Assembly (NCBI RefSeq): GCF_030929615.1 | Contig: NZ_JAVFVU010000014.1 | Span: 124,001-188,000 of the forward strand | Source: Dyadobacter sp. LHD-138 | GTDB taxonomy: Bacteria > Bacteroidota > Bacteroidia > Cytophagales > Spirosomataceae | DNA length: 64,000 nt | Reading direction: 5' to 3' | Part shown: one piece after another, positions 26,602-35,345 of the stretch | Layout: the number at the start of each line of letters is the position of its first letter | Position numbering within the stretch: position 1 is the stretch's first letter | The notes under the pieces: model-generated | The model's input: only the letters and a program-made list of their open reading frames with translations | Database searches by the model: none | What the model was told of the DNA's origin: nothing | Position numbers and translations under genes: made by a program

Positions 26602-28251
26602 ATGAAATTATCTTCGAGCTTGAAAAAGTTAGTCTCTGTGTGCATGTTTCTTATTTTTTCTCATTTTACACACGCACAGCAATATGTTTTTTTTCTGCAC
26701 AACAAATTTATTGAAGAGAATGTGTTGAACGATGCGCATCCGGAGTACGGGAAGGCAGAATATTATCAGATTATTTATGCCTTTAAGAGGAAGGGATTTC
26801 AGGTGATCAGCGAGCTGCGCCCTAAGGATACGGACGTCAGGGTATATGCCCAAAAGGTTGTGGGGCAAATCGACAGTCTGATGGCAGGCGGAGCAAACGG
26901 CTCTCAGATAACGGTTATTGGTACATCCAAAGGAGGATATATCGCACAGTTTGTTTCGAGTTATCTTAAAAACAGAGATGTGAATTATGTTTTCATCGGT
27001 AGCTGTGGGGAAGAAGATGTAACGGGTATGCCGGATATCAATTTCAGTGGAAATGTGCTTTCTATTTATGAAAAGAGCGATTTGTCGATGCAATCTTGTC
27101 TGAATATGCAGAACAGGTCGGCAAATGTGACGGGACGTTTTAAAGAGATTGAACTGAATACGGGGCTCAAACACGGTTTTTTATTTAAAGCGCTGCCACA
27201 GTGGATCGGGCCGTCGATCAAGTGGGCTGCAAGAAGCTATGGCTCCGACCACACCAGGACATTGTCTTTGGAGGGAGCTTCTTTTTCGGAAAAATTGGAT
27301 GCGTTTTTGTCCGCCCCGACGGAAAAACCCTTTAACGGAATCGTACTGGTCTCACAAGGTGGGTTATCAAAATTTGCAAAAGTATATGGACGTCCGTCGC
27401 TTGAAAAGGATGTGGATTTTAAATTCGACGATCAGTTTGTGATAGGGTCTGTCAGTAAGCAATTTACATCCGTTCTTTTGTTACAGGAATATGAAAAAAG
27501 ACGTGTGAAACTGGAGGCGCCCGTCAAAACCTATTTGCCGGAATTACAGCAGACCTGGGCAGATACCGTGACGGTTCACCAGCTACTGACGCATACGCAC
27601 GGCATTACGGCATTGGATAAACCGCTGGCATTTAAACCCGGCACACAGTACGCATATTCACAGATTGGTTATGATCTGCTTGCAAGGATCACGGAAAAAA
27701 CATCCGGCAAATCTTTTGCTTCCCAGTCGGCCGCACTTTTCCGGAAATGTAAAATGTATAACACTTTCCACCCGGACACCAAAGGTTATCACAATCTGGT
27801 ACCGGGTTATACCGAAGACGAAAATGGAAGCCTTATCACGGAAACAAGAACTTTTCAGAATTTCGTTGCGGCGGGTTCTTTTATATCCACGGCGCAGGAT
27901 TTGGTTACCTGGAATGCGTGTTTGCATGAGGGCAAACTATTATCGGCGTCAACTTATAAACTGATGACGACAAAACAGAAAAATGCGGTGCGCAATCACC
28001 CGATTTTCGGTGTTGTTGATTATGGTTATGGAATCACGGTAGATTCTCATGAAGAGGTATCGCAGTTGGGACAGACTGGTTTTTCTCCGGGATTTATTTC
28101 TATGAATTTTTATTTCCCTAAAACGAAAACCAGTATCATCGCCCTGGATAACGTCGTTTGGAATGAAGATGACCTGAAAAGTGCATTTCAATATCATTCC
28201 GAAATGTTGAAAATGATCAGGGAGAGCAAACTGGTGAAGAAAAGTTATTAA
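26602..28251 (+). CDS. Exported alpha/beta-hydrolase plus beta-lactamase-family serine hydrolase
   Basis: A 549-residue exported protein. Starting at ATG 26602 gives a normal signal peptide ending HFTHAQ; ATG 26572 and an upstream frame to 26443 are possible but add a poor N-terminus. Residues 28-215 look like an alpha/beta-hydrolase with nucleophile elbow GTSKGG (107-112). Residues 245-545 are a class C beta-lactamase / penicillin-binding-like domain with SVSK (catalytic Ser283, Lys286) and YSQ at 352 in place of the usual YxN. Such serine hydrolases act on peptides or esters in the periplasm. Two Ser-hydrolase folds in one chain is unusual. Confidence 0.78.
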   Translation: MKLSSSLKKLVSVCMFLIFSHFTHAQQYVFFLHNKFIEENVLNDAHPEYGKAEYYQIIYAFKRKGFQVISELRPKDTDVRVYAQKVVGQIDSLMAGGANGSQITVIGTSKGGYIAQFVSSYLKNRDVNYVFIGSCGEEDVTGMPDINFSGNVLSIYEKSDLSMQSCLNMQNRSANVTGRFKEIELNTGLKHGFLFKALPQWIGPSIKWAARSYGSDHTRTLSLEGASFSEKLDAFLSAPTEKPFNGIVLVSQGGLSKFAKVYGRPSLEKDVDFKFDDQFVIGSVSKQFTSVLLLQEYEKRRVKLEAPVKTYLPELQQTWADTVTVHQLLTHTHGITALDKPLAFKPGTQYAYSQIGYDLLARITEKTSGKSFASQSAALFRKCKMYNTFHPDTKGYHNLVPGYTEDENGSLITETRTFQNFVAAGSFISTAQDLVTWNACLHEGKLLSASTYKLMTTKQKNAVRNHPIFGVVDYGYGITVDSHEEVSQLGQTGFSPGFISMNFYFPKTKTSIIALDNVVWNEDDLKSAFQYHSEMLKMIRESKLVKKSY

Positions 28252-28473
28252 ACTGGAAAGGGTATAAATATTGTAGGTGCTATGCAAAGGACCGTTGATT
28301 AATACCATAAAAGGTATCATCTGTCTTTTAATATGCGGATCATTAATATGATATTTGTATCGGATAATTACAGAATCAAAACACAGAGGGCCTGGCAATA
28401 AAAGTCTTACCTTTTTTGGATGCGGTAATTGTCGGTTCAAGAGTTAAAACCCTGTTTTTAATCCATAGCAATC

Positions 28474-28857
28474 ATGAAACATAGCCGTTTATATAGCGTG
28501 GCGTTTAATAAATGTCCACGTTGTGCTGAGGGAGATTTTTTTATTACAAAAAGTGCTTATAGTCTTAAGTTTGATAAGATGAACAAACGCTGCCCGCATT
28601 GTGATGAAAACCTTGTGCCTGAGCCTGGTTTTTATCAGGGGGCGCTGTATATGAGTTATGCTTTTTACGTGGTTTTTATGCTGGCATACTTCCTGGTCTT
28701 TGTCAATTTGTTTGGGGAATATCTGGATTATTTTCTTTACAGCATTATTCCCGTCCTTATTATTCTTACACCGTATTTTTATCGTTTGGCCAGAAGATCA
28801 TGGCTTGCCATTTTTATAACGCCCCGCGAAGAGGAAGTAGTACAGAACGTTAAGTAA
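28474..28857 (+). CDS. DUF983 family membrane protein
   Basis: A 127-residue protein with two CxxC pairs near the N-terminus (CPRC and CPHC), a conserved PGFYQGALYMSYA segment and two TM helices (about 55-77 and 84-106). This is the DUF983 layout: a zinc-ribbon-like head followed by a membrane anchor. Function is not established. It is transcribed alone, between the serine hydrolase and a bidirectional terminator. Confidence 0.85.
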   Translation: MKHSRLYSVAFNKCPRCAEGDFFITKSAYSLKFDKMNKRCPHCDENLVPEPGFYQGALYMSYAFYVVFMLAYFLVFVNLFGEYLDYFLYSIIPVLIILTPYFYRLARRSWLAIFITPREEEVVQNVK

Positions 28858-28868
28858 GTATATCCTGC

Positions 28869-28929
28869 CCCGCAATGCTGTATTTCTGGAATATTTGTAT
28901 TACAGAGATACAGTATTGCGGGATTTTTG
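28869..28929. terminator. Bidirectional terminator
   Basis: CCCGCAATGCTGTAT (28869-28883) pairs perfectly with ATACAGTATTGCGGG (28908-28922), followed by ATTTTTG. It lies between the convergent DUF983 and AraC genes. Confidence 0.85.
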
Positions 28930-28932
28930 TAG

Positions 28933-29715
28933 CTAAAATTTCTGGAATTCGGATGGGCGGACATTGACCAAGCCGTAAAAAGTATTGCTGAAGGTAGCAA
29001 TGCTGTTGTAGCCCGTTTCATAAGCGATTTCGTTGATCGTTTTATTGGTTTGCAGAAGCTGCTCCATCGCCCGTATCATACGCGAGAGCTTTAAGTATTG
29101 CAGAAAAGAGGTATCCAGCGTAGCCTGAAATAATCTGGAAAGCGTTCGGACACTCATGCCGAAAGTTTTGGCTACAAATTCGAGATGAAGCGGCGCCTCC
29201 AGGTTGTTCTGAATATATTGGATGATTGGCTGCATACGTTCATGATCCGTAGTTGGCAGGACAATGGGTAGGGGATGTGTGCTAATGCGGGGCAGAAGCC
29301 TGCGCAGGGTTGTCAGGAACTCATTTTCAAAAGTTTCTGCGGCAATCTCCCCATTCCATTTTTCCGTGTACTGCACCATTTCCAAAAACAGTTTGTTCGC
29401 CGGATATATGCCCATTTTATTGTAAAATGGATGCAGGTCACTGGCTGGCATTGCGAAATAAAGATTACGTACAATGGAAGAGTTCTTTTTCTGATGCACG
29501 AAATGTTCCAGTCCGGGCGGAATCCATATATAATGACGTGCGGGTAAAAAGTAGGCCTTGTCCGTTGTATTCAAATAAGCGATACCGCCTTCTACATAGG
29601 TTAACTGACCTTTCTGATGGTGATGAAATGGAAAGCGATTTTCCATTCTGTCATGCAGTACGTAATTGGAATCGGGATTTTGGTCAATATTAACCAATTG
29701 CTCGGAAACATTCAT
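28933..29715 (-). CDS. AraC family transcriptional regulator (divergent from efflux operon)
   Basis: A 260-residue regulator if started at ATG 29715 (MNVSEQLVNID). The frame extends to 29799, but that would add 28 residues running into the divergent promoter. The N-terminal cupin sensor carries FPFHHHQKGQLTYV and HYIWIPPGLEHFVH. The C-terminal AraC DNA-binding domain has two helix-turn-helix motifs (LEFVAKTFGMSVRTLSRLF and INEIAYETGYNSIATFSNTF). Divergence from the TolC/EmrA/EmrB operon 88 bases away suggests it controls that pump in response to a small molecule. Confidence 0.88.
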   Translation of the reverse strand: MNVSEQLVNIDQNPDSNYVLHDRMENRFPFHHHQKGQLTYVEGGIAYLNTTDKAYFLPARHYIWIPPGLEHFVHQKKNSSIVRNLYFAMPASDLHPFYNKMGIYPANKLFLEMVQYTEKWNGEIAAETFENEFLTTLRRLLPRISTHPLPIVLPTTDHERMQPIIQYIQNNLEAPLHLEFVAKTFGMSVRTLSRLFQATLDTSFLQYLKLSRMIRAMEQLLQTNKTINEIAYETGYNSIATFSNTFYGLVNVRPSEFQKF

Positions 29716-29775
29716 AATGGCCGGAATTAACAAATATTTGGCAATATATAGAAAGTAGTTGTTTTTGACACATAT

Positions 29776-29783
29776 TACCTTTG
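29776..29783 (+). promoter_or_regulatory. Candidate -7 element of the efflux operon
   Basis: TACCTTTG matches the Bacteroidota -7 consensus TAnnTTTG exactly and lies 20 bases before ATG 29804. No TTTG stands 19 bases upstream, so activation by the divergent AraC protein is plausible. Confidence 0.45.
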
Positions 29784-29803
29784 TGAGGTCATCAAACAAA
29801 TGT

Positions 29804-31144
29804 ATGTGTTACCATCAAAAACAATTTTTGACTCTTCTGTTTTTCGGAATATCAGGACTTCAACCAACTCATTCACAAGAAACTACCAGTACACCGGATT
29901 CACTAAAACTATCGTTGCAGCAGGTCTGGCAACAAGCTGAAACACACAACAAAAGTGTTCAGATACGGCAATTGCAGATAGTTGTCCGCGATGAAAATCT
30001 GAAAGATGCCAGGGCCGAGCGCTTGCCGGAAATAAAAAGTGCCACGAAATATGCCAGGGTCTCTGATATGCCATTGTACGAAAATGGTATTTTTAGTAAA
30101 CCTGTTTATGGAAATATCATCCATAATTATTTCCAGTTGAACGCAGAGGCATCCATGGTGCTTTACAACGGGGGCAAGATCAAGACAAAGATCAGGGAAG
30201 AGGAGGTCGAGCATGAGATTGCAACGATCGAAAAAGACTTAACGGCGTCGGAGATCAAGTTTAAAGCGACAGCTTTTTATCTTGAAATTGAACGGAATAT
30301 GGTATTCAAAAATCTGGTATTGGCAGATATTGCCGAGCAGCAGAAGCGACTCGACCAGATTCGCGAATTGTTCAAGAATGGGGTTATTCTTAGAAGTGAC
30401 GTGCTTCGGGCTGAGCTGCAATTATCCAAACAGAAAATGCTGCTTGTTGAAATTGAAAACACCATGGCAATCAACAACCAGAAACTCGTGATCCTGATCG
30501 GGTTGCCGGAAAACGCCCTTATAAAGCCGGAAGAAATTAGTCTGGCGCAAGAAAATCCGGGTAAAATTTATGATGATTATCTTACCGATGCTTTCGCACA
30601 TGCGTACGGGATCCGGATATCGGAGAAGGAAACTGAGCTGAAAAAACTGGCCCTTAAAGAGGTTAAGTCAAATGCGTTGCCCAAAGTCGTGGCTTATGCC
30701 GAGTACGGATACACCTATCCGCAAATTCTTTTTTATCCTTATGCTGCATCGCTTTATGGTTTGGGGCAGGCGGGGGTTAAAGTTTCTTATACGCTCTCGT
30801 CGCTTTATCAAAATAATCATAAAGTAAAAGCTGCTAAAATTAGCATTGAAAAGCAACATCTTAGCCATGGCGACGAAGAAGACGCACTGAAAGTTCAGGT
30901 GCATGAGGCGTATGTGCGGTATAAGGAATCGTTAAAAAGGATTTCAGTTTCTGAACAGAACATTAAACAGGCAACGGAAACTTACAGGATTGTTTACCAT
31001 ACTTATTTCAATCAGCTGGCGCTATTGACCGATTTGCTGGACGCAGATACCCAATTGCTGCAATCGCGCTTCGATCTGACTTCGGCACAGATCCGTGCAA
31101 AACTCGAATATTATTACCTCATGAAAACCATCGGCGAACTTTAA
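29804..31144 (+). CDS. TolC-family outer-membrane efflux protein
   Basis: A 446-residue exported protein. ATG 29804 gives a signal peptide (MCYHQKQFLTLLFFGISG, cleaved near PTHSQ); an in-frame TTG at 29759 lies upstream of the -7 element and is rejected. Two long alpha-helical, heptad-like halves (about 40-230 and 245-440) are typical of TolC trimers, with GVILRSDVLRAELQLS and LLTDLLDADTQLLQSR as the paired helix motifs. It starts a three-gene operon with an EmrA-like adaptor four bases later and supplies the outer-membrane channel. Confidence 0.9.
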   Translation: MCYHQKQFLTLLFFGISGLQPTHSQETTSTPDSLKLSLQQVWQQAETHNKSVQIRQLQIVVRDENLKDARAERLPEIKSATKYARVSDMPLYENGIFSKPVYGNIIHNYFQLNAEASMVLYNGGKIKTKIREEEVEHEIATIEKDLTASEIKFKATAFYLEIERNMVFKNLVLADIAEQQKRLDQIRELFKNGVILRSDVLRAELQLSKQKMLLVEIENTMAINNQKLVILIGLPENALIKPEEISLAQENPGKIYDDYLTDAFAHAYGIRISEKETELKKLALKEVKSNALPKVVAYAEYGYTYPQILFYPYAASLYGLGQAGVKVSYTLSSLYQNNHKVKAAKISIEKQHLSHGDEEDALKVQVHEAYVRYKESLKRISVSEQNIKQATETYRIVYHTYFNQLALLTDLLDADTQLLQSRFDLTSAQIRAKLEYYYLMKTIGEL

Positions 31145-31148
31145 GAAA

Positions 31149-32225
31149 ATGAGCACCACGCAAAATCAATTTAACAATTCGGACAAACTGATCACAAAAG
31201 TTACAGCCTGGATTGCCGGGATAATCCTGGTCGGGTTATCCATCTGGGGACTTTCTACCGTATGGGCGCTGTGGAAATATGAGGTGACGGAGGACGCGCA
31301 GATAGAGGAGTACATCAATCCGGTGACATCGAGGGTAGGAGGGTATATACGGGAGATTTTTTATGAAGAAAACCAATCGGTAAAGAAAGGGGATACGTTG
31401 TTAATCATCGACAACAGGGAATACCAGTTTGAACAGGAAGAGGCAGAGGCGGCGTTGCTTAATGCAAAAGCACAGATCGGTGTGTTACAAAGTGCTGTAC
31501 AGACAACTTCCAAAAACGCAACTGCAAACGAGGGGCAAATAGCAGCTGCGAAGGCAAAACTATGGCATCAGGAACAGGAATTTGCGCGTTATGAAAAGCT
31601 GCTGCAGGTGGAAGCTGTGACGCAACAGCAATTTGAAAACGTGAAAACGGCACTGGAAGTGGCGAAAGCAGAGTATAAATCGTTTCAGGATACTTACCAG
31701 GCATCGTTATCGAAAGTCAATGATGTTGCGGTGCAGCGCGAAGTTGCTTTGGCTGAGATCAAAAGGAGGGAGGCGGTTGTTAACCGTAACAAACTGGATG
31801 TTTCGTATACGGTGATCACGGCACCTTATGATGGCAAAATGGGCAGGAAAACGATTCAAGATGGCCAAATGATACAAGCCGGACAAACGCTTGCCTACAT
31901 TGTCGACCAGCATGAAGGGAAATGGGTTATCGCCAATTTTAAGGAAACCCAGATCCGGCACATGCGCACAGGCCAGCTTGTCGATATTGAAGCAGATGCC
32001 TTGCCCGGAGAACATTTTAACGGCAGGATTGTTTCTCTGTCTCCGGCAACGGGTTCGAGGTTCTCATTACTTCCGCCTGACAATTCAACAGGGAATTTTG
32101 TGAAAATTACACAGCGGATTCCGGTGCGGATATTGCTTACCGATGCAAAATCAAAAATAGAATATTTACGGGCAGGTATGAATGCGATTGTGGTGGTTAA
32201 GAAAGGAGCCTTAAGCCATGAATGA
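31149..32225 (+). CDS. HlyD/EmrA-family membrane fusion protein
   Basis: A 358-residue periplasmic adaptor with one N-terminal TM helix (about 18-38). The first lipoyl half is near 50-90 (VTSRVGGYIREIFYEENQSV, KGDTLLIID) and the second near 218-250 (VITAPYDGKMGRKTI). A coiled-coil hairpin (about 95-205) lies between them and should dock to the TolC-like partner. It overlaps the MFS gene by 8 bases, so translation is likely coupled. Confidence 0.9.
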   Translation: MSTTQNQFNNSDKLITKVTAWIAGIILVGLSIWGLSTVWALWKYEVTEDAQIEEYINPVTSRVGGYIREIFYEENQSVKKGDTLLIIDNREYQFEQEEAEAALLNAKAQIGVLQSAVQTTSKNATANEGQIAAAKAKLWHQEQEFARYEKLLQVEAVTQQQFENVKTALEVAKAEYKSFQDTYQASLSKVNDVAVQREVALAEIKRREAVVNRNKLDVSYTVITAPYDGKMGRKTIQDGQMIQAGQTLAYIVDQHEGKWVIANFKETQIRHMRTGQLVDIEADALPGEHFNGRIVSLSPATGSRFSLLPPDNSTGNFVKITQRIPVRILLTDAKSKIEYLRAGMNAIVVVKKGALSHE

Positions 32226-33810
32226 AGTGCAGCGGCCCTTATTTAAACCCTGGGTCCCGGAGTGGCTGATACGCGGCAGTATTGGAATTGTTATGCTTCC
32301 GCTGCTGGCACTTTTCGGATTATTTACCAGCAACATCAATGCTACCGCAGGATATTACGGCATCGAACCGGTAGATGTTCAGTATTCGACGATCCTTTAC
32401 TATGCGGCGCTTGTCAGTTTTTATTCCCTTGAACAGCGTTTTTTTAACTATTTGCCGACAAAACAATACTTCATTATCAATCTGGTTTTACTGATGGCGA
32501 CCTGTTACGTCTGTTATTACACGCGTAGTCCGTTTGTTTTTTTGTTAACCAGATTTTTGCAGGGGATATTCACTGCCGGAATTAACAGTATTTGTATTAC
32601 GCTGATATTTCGGAGGCTGTCCGGTGAACGGGCCAGGGAAATCGGGTATTCCATTTTTTACGGTTTGCTGGTTATTTCCGCGCCACTTACCATGTTTAGT
32701 GCGTCGCTGATCATCGAATATTTTGGTTATCAGGCGCTGTATAAAGCAATGGTCTATATGATTTTACCGGGATCGGTGTTGCTGATGAGTATCATGAATA
32801 ACATCAGGCTCGGTCGCAGATTCCCTTTATACCAGCTGGATTGGAGCAGCTTCATTTATTATGTGTGTTTCTTATGTCTTTTTAGCTATATATTAATCTA
32901 CGGACAAACCAATTACTGGCTGGAAAATTTCCATGTCTGGGCTTGTATGGGTGCGCTGCTGGTGCTCATGCCGTTATTCATTATTCGGCAAAACAGCCTG
33001 AAAAGACCCTTTATGAACCTGGCAGTGTTCAAATATTCTAATTTTCGGATTGGGGCGTTTTTGCTTATTTCGTTTTATATCTGCCGTGGCTCGCTGAACA
33101 TTACCTCCAATTATTTCGATGCTGTTTTGGGTATGGACCCGATCCATGTGTCGGAATTGATGCTTGCCAATATGATCGGTGTGGCGGTCAGCGTTTTGGT
33201 GTCTTCACGGTTAATTTTACAAAAAAGACCTATGCGGATGATCTGGCTTAGCGGTTTCGGCTTTTTGCTGCTTTTTCACGGCTGGATGTATTTTCTTTTT
33301 TCAGTTGAAGCGGATGCATCTACTTTTGTTCTCCCTTTGATCGTTCAGGGACTTGGTACGGGTACGCTCATGACACCCCTGATTATTTTTACGGTTTCAT
33401 CGGTTCCTGCGGCTATTGGCAACTCGGCTTCTATGGCGGGAATTCTTTTCCGTTTTACGGGTTTTACGTTGAGTATGGCTACGATCACATCCTTTCAGCT
33501 GTTTTCAAAAAGCGTTCATCAGGATGATTTTCGCAATCAGATCACAGTTTTGAGCACCGTGGTCACGGACCGGCTTGCCGGATATCAGCATCAAATGGAA
33601 GCGCATGGTATTCCTCAGGACCAGGCCGCTAAAATTGCGACCGGCTTATTGAACAAAGCCGTTGAAAAACAAATGCTGCTGCGGTATGCAATGGATTATT
33701 ATTCGTGGGTTTGCTGGGGAATTTTATTTGTGATGCTGCTGATCGCGTTGTATCCCTATTTTAGTCATACCGTGCTTAATCTTAAAACACGGCAGCCGGA
33801 GCCTTATTGA
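32218..33810 (+). CDS. MFS drug efflux transporter, DHA2/EmrB-like
   Basis: A 530-residue inner-membrane transporter with about 14 hydrophobic segments, as in the DHA2 branch. The region around RFLQGIFTAGINSICITLIF resembles motif C-like helix packing, and the RRLSGERAREIGYS loop matches the cytoplasmic 4-5 loop. With the upstream adaptor and TolC-like protein it forms a complete EmrAB-TolC-type tripartite pump. Substrate is unknown; hydrophobic toxins are usual for the family. Confidence 0.88.
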   Translation: MNEVQRPLFKPWVPEWLIRGSIGIVMLPLLALFGLFTSNINATAGYYGIEPVDVQYSTILYYAALVSFYSLEQRFFNYLPTKQYFIINLVLLMATCYVCYYTRSPFVFLLTRFLQGIFTAGINSICITLIFRRLSGERAREIGYSIFYGLLVISAPLTMFSASLIIEYFGYQALYKAMVYMILPGSVLLMSIMNNIRLGRRFPLYQLDWSSFIYYVCFLCLFSYILIYGQTNYWLENFHVWACMGALLVLMPLFIIRQNSLKRPFMNLAVFKYSNFRIGAFLLISFYICRGSLNITSNYFDAVLGMDPIHVSELMLANMIGVAVSVLVSSRLILQKRPMRMIWLSGFGFLLLFHGWMYFLFSVEADASTFVLPLIVQGLGTGTLMTPLIIFTVSSVPAAIGNSASMAGILFRFTGFTLSMATITSFQLFSKSVHQDDFRNQITVLSTVVTDRLAGYQHQMEAHGIPQDQAAKIATGLLNKAVEKQMLLRYAMDYYSWVCWGILFVMLLIALYPYFSHTVLNLKTRQPEPY

Positions 33811-34312
33811 TTGTTGCGGGAAATTGGCTGGGGTATCAATGTAACACTACGCTACCGAAGTTTTTTTTAACATTTCATTATCTTTAATTTCACCCATCGT
33901 TTAAGATTCTTTTAATTCCTCATTAATTTAATTGGTCCTTTCCATACCACGACACGTTCCTATGGAACGAAAACCAGATCGATCTACCGCAGTTTCTACC
34001 AACGAAATGTCCCGATGGGACAAAAACATTCGGATGTTTCGGTATTTTGTTCCAAAAGGAACATTTCGTTGGTAGTCATGATGTTGAAATTGTAAAATAT
34101 CGTTCCTTTGGAACGGTTGATGGTGTTGGATGCAGTTAGTCGAGGTATCCAGATCGCCCGGAGTTGGTTTTGGATATTTTCCCGCTTCAAACTTTCGCCA
34201 TTTTAATTGCTGCGAAAATTATCTTCGGGTAGCGTAATATAACACTTAATGGTATAACAATTTGATATTCAATTACATTTTTAGATTTTGGTTGAATTGA
34301 CTGCCTGCACGA
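33811..34312. other. Intergenic region of convergent genes, rich in palindromes
   Basis: No gene is seen in these 502 bases between the convergent MFS and AraC genes. The middle is taken up by the palindromic array at 33955-34115; the rest is AT-rich without clear sites. Confidence 0.6.
33955..34115. repeat. Composite palindromic repeat array
   Basis: CTACCAACGAAATGT (33996-34010) and ACATTTCGTTGGTAG (34061-34075) are perfect 15-bp inverted arms. Inside lie TGTCCCGATGGGACA and TGTTCCAAAAGGAACA. Outside lie CGTTCCTATGGAACG (33955-33969) and CGTTCCTTTGGAACG (34101-34115), which differ at one central base. Confidence 0.8.
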
Positions 34313-35191
34313 TTATTTTTCCAAAATCGAATTTTTCCTAAAAACCTCCGGACTCATACCCGCTTCTTTTTTAAAGAATTTGGTGAAATATGAGTTGTCG
34401 CTGAAATTAAGTTTATAGGCAATTTCGGAAACACTCAGTCCGAGATTTACCAGCAGACGTTTGGCTTCCAGGATCACCCGGGTCCGGATCACTTGGCCCG
34501 CCTGCATACCCAGGTGCTCCTTGCATAAGGCATTCAAATGGTTTGGCGTGATGTTTAATAATTCCGCATATTCGCTGGGAAGTCTGGTTTTTAGATAATT
34601 TTTTTCAATCAGTTTTTGAAAATTTCTTAAAACAGGATTTGACTGAAATGACGTGTTATGTGGTTTGTCGAGTGAAATACTTTGCTCGATTGCAATAAAG
34701 ATCTGCAAAAGCAGTACACGAAGCATATCTTCTTTGAAAACCCGGTGTTGTTGCGATTGCGTGATCAGGTCCTCAAAAAGTGCCACCATCGGCTTTTGTC
34801 CGGTATCAGAGAGGTTGATGACACTGTCCGGACTGATACCGTTGAAGAAAGAAAAAGAGCTGATGTATTCGGGCCTCAATAGAAACGACTGAAAGAAATT
34901 GCCAGAAAAGTTAACCACATAACCATCCACCTGGCCTTCAAAATCCCAGGAGTGGACCTGCCCGGGGATCATAAAATAAATCTGATAGGGTCTGACATCG
35001 AAATGATTGAAGTCAATGGTGTGCCTGCCACCTCCTTCGGTGAAAAAAAGCAGGTGAAAAAAACTATGACGGTGCGGGGCAGTCAGGTTAGGATGGATGG
35101 CCAAATACTCCGCAAACCGGCTTACCATAATATCATCGTTCCGGTAAGCGGAAAGGGTACTGATATCAACTCGTGGAATATTGGTCTGCAT
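34313..35191 (-). CDS. AraC family transcriptional regulator (divergent from pirin/OsmC)
   Basis: A 292-residue regulator from ATG 35191 (MQTNIPRVDIS); the frame opens to ATG 35215, eight residues earlier, which is also possible. The N-terminal cupin-like sensor has PHRHSFFHLLFFTEGGG and PGQVHSWDF. The C-terminal DNA-binding domain contains YAELLNITPNHLNALCKEH and VSEIAYKLNFSDNSYFTKFF, the two AraC helix-turn-helix motifs. It is divergent from the pirin-OsmC pair, so it is a candidate regulator of those genes. Confidence 0.87.
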   Translation of the reverse strand: MQTNIPRVDISTLSAYRNDDIMVSRFAEYLAIHPNLTAPHRHSFFHLLFFTEGGGRHTIDFNHFDVRPYQIYFMIPGQVHSWDFEGQVDGYVVNFSGNFFQSFLLRPEYISSFSFFNGISPDSVINLSDTGQKPMVALFEDLITQSQQHRVFKEDMLRVLLLQIFIAIEQSISLDKPHNTSFQSNPVLRNFQKLIEKNYLKTRLPSEYAELLNITPNHLNALCKEHLGMQAGQVIRTRVILEAKRLLVNLGLSVSEIAYKLNFSDNSYFTKFFKKEAGMSPEVFRKNSILEK

Positions 35192-35277
35192 TGTTTTCTT
35201 TGAATGGTGTTTCAAATCTAATCAGTAGCGTTGCAAAAACAGTGGTTTTTACCGAGGTTGATTAAATTATAGGCATT

Positions 35278-35310
35278 TTTGAATAAATCCGATAATAATA
35301 TTTAACTTTT
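35278..35310 (+). promoter_or_regulatory. Possible promoter of pirin-OsmC operon
   Basis: TTTG (35278-35281) and TAACTTTT (35303-35310, 7 of 8 to TAnnTTTG) are separated by 21 bases, slightly longer than the preferred 19. It lies 35 bases before the pirin start. Confidence 0.35.
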
Positions 35311-35345
35311 AGCTTTAAAACAACCCGCAAATACCCGTTAAGAAA

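Noticed and set aside
29759..29803. Upstream TTG start of the TolC-like gene
   Set aside because: It precedes the -7 promoter element, and the later ATG gives a normal signal peptide.
33955..34115. CRISPR array
   Set aside because: The repeats are palindromes of varying sequence and orientation, without regular spacers or cas genes.
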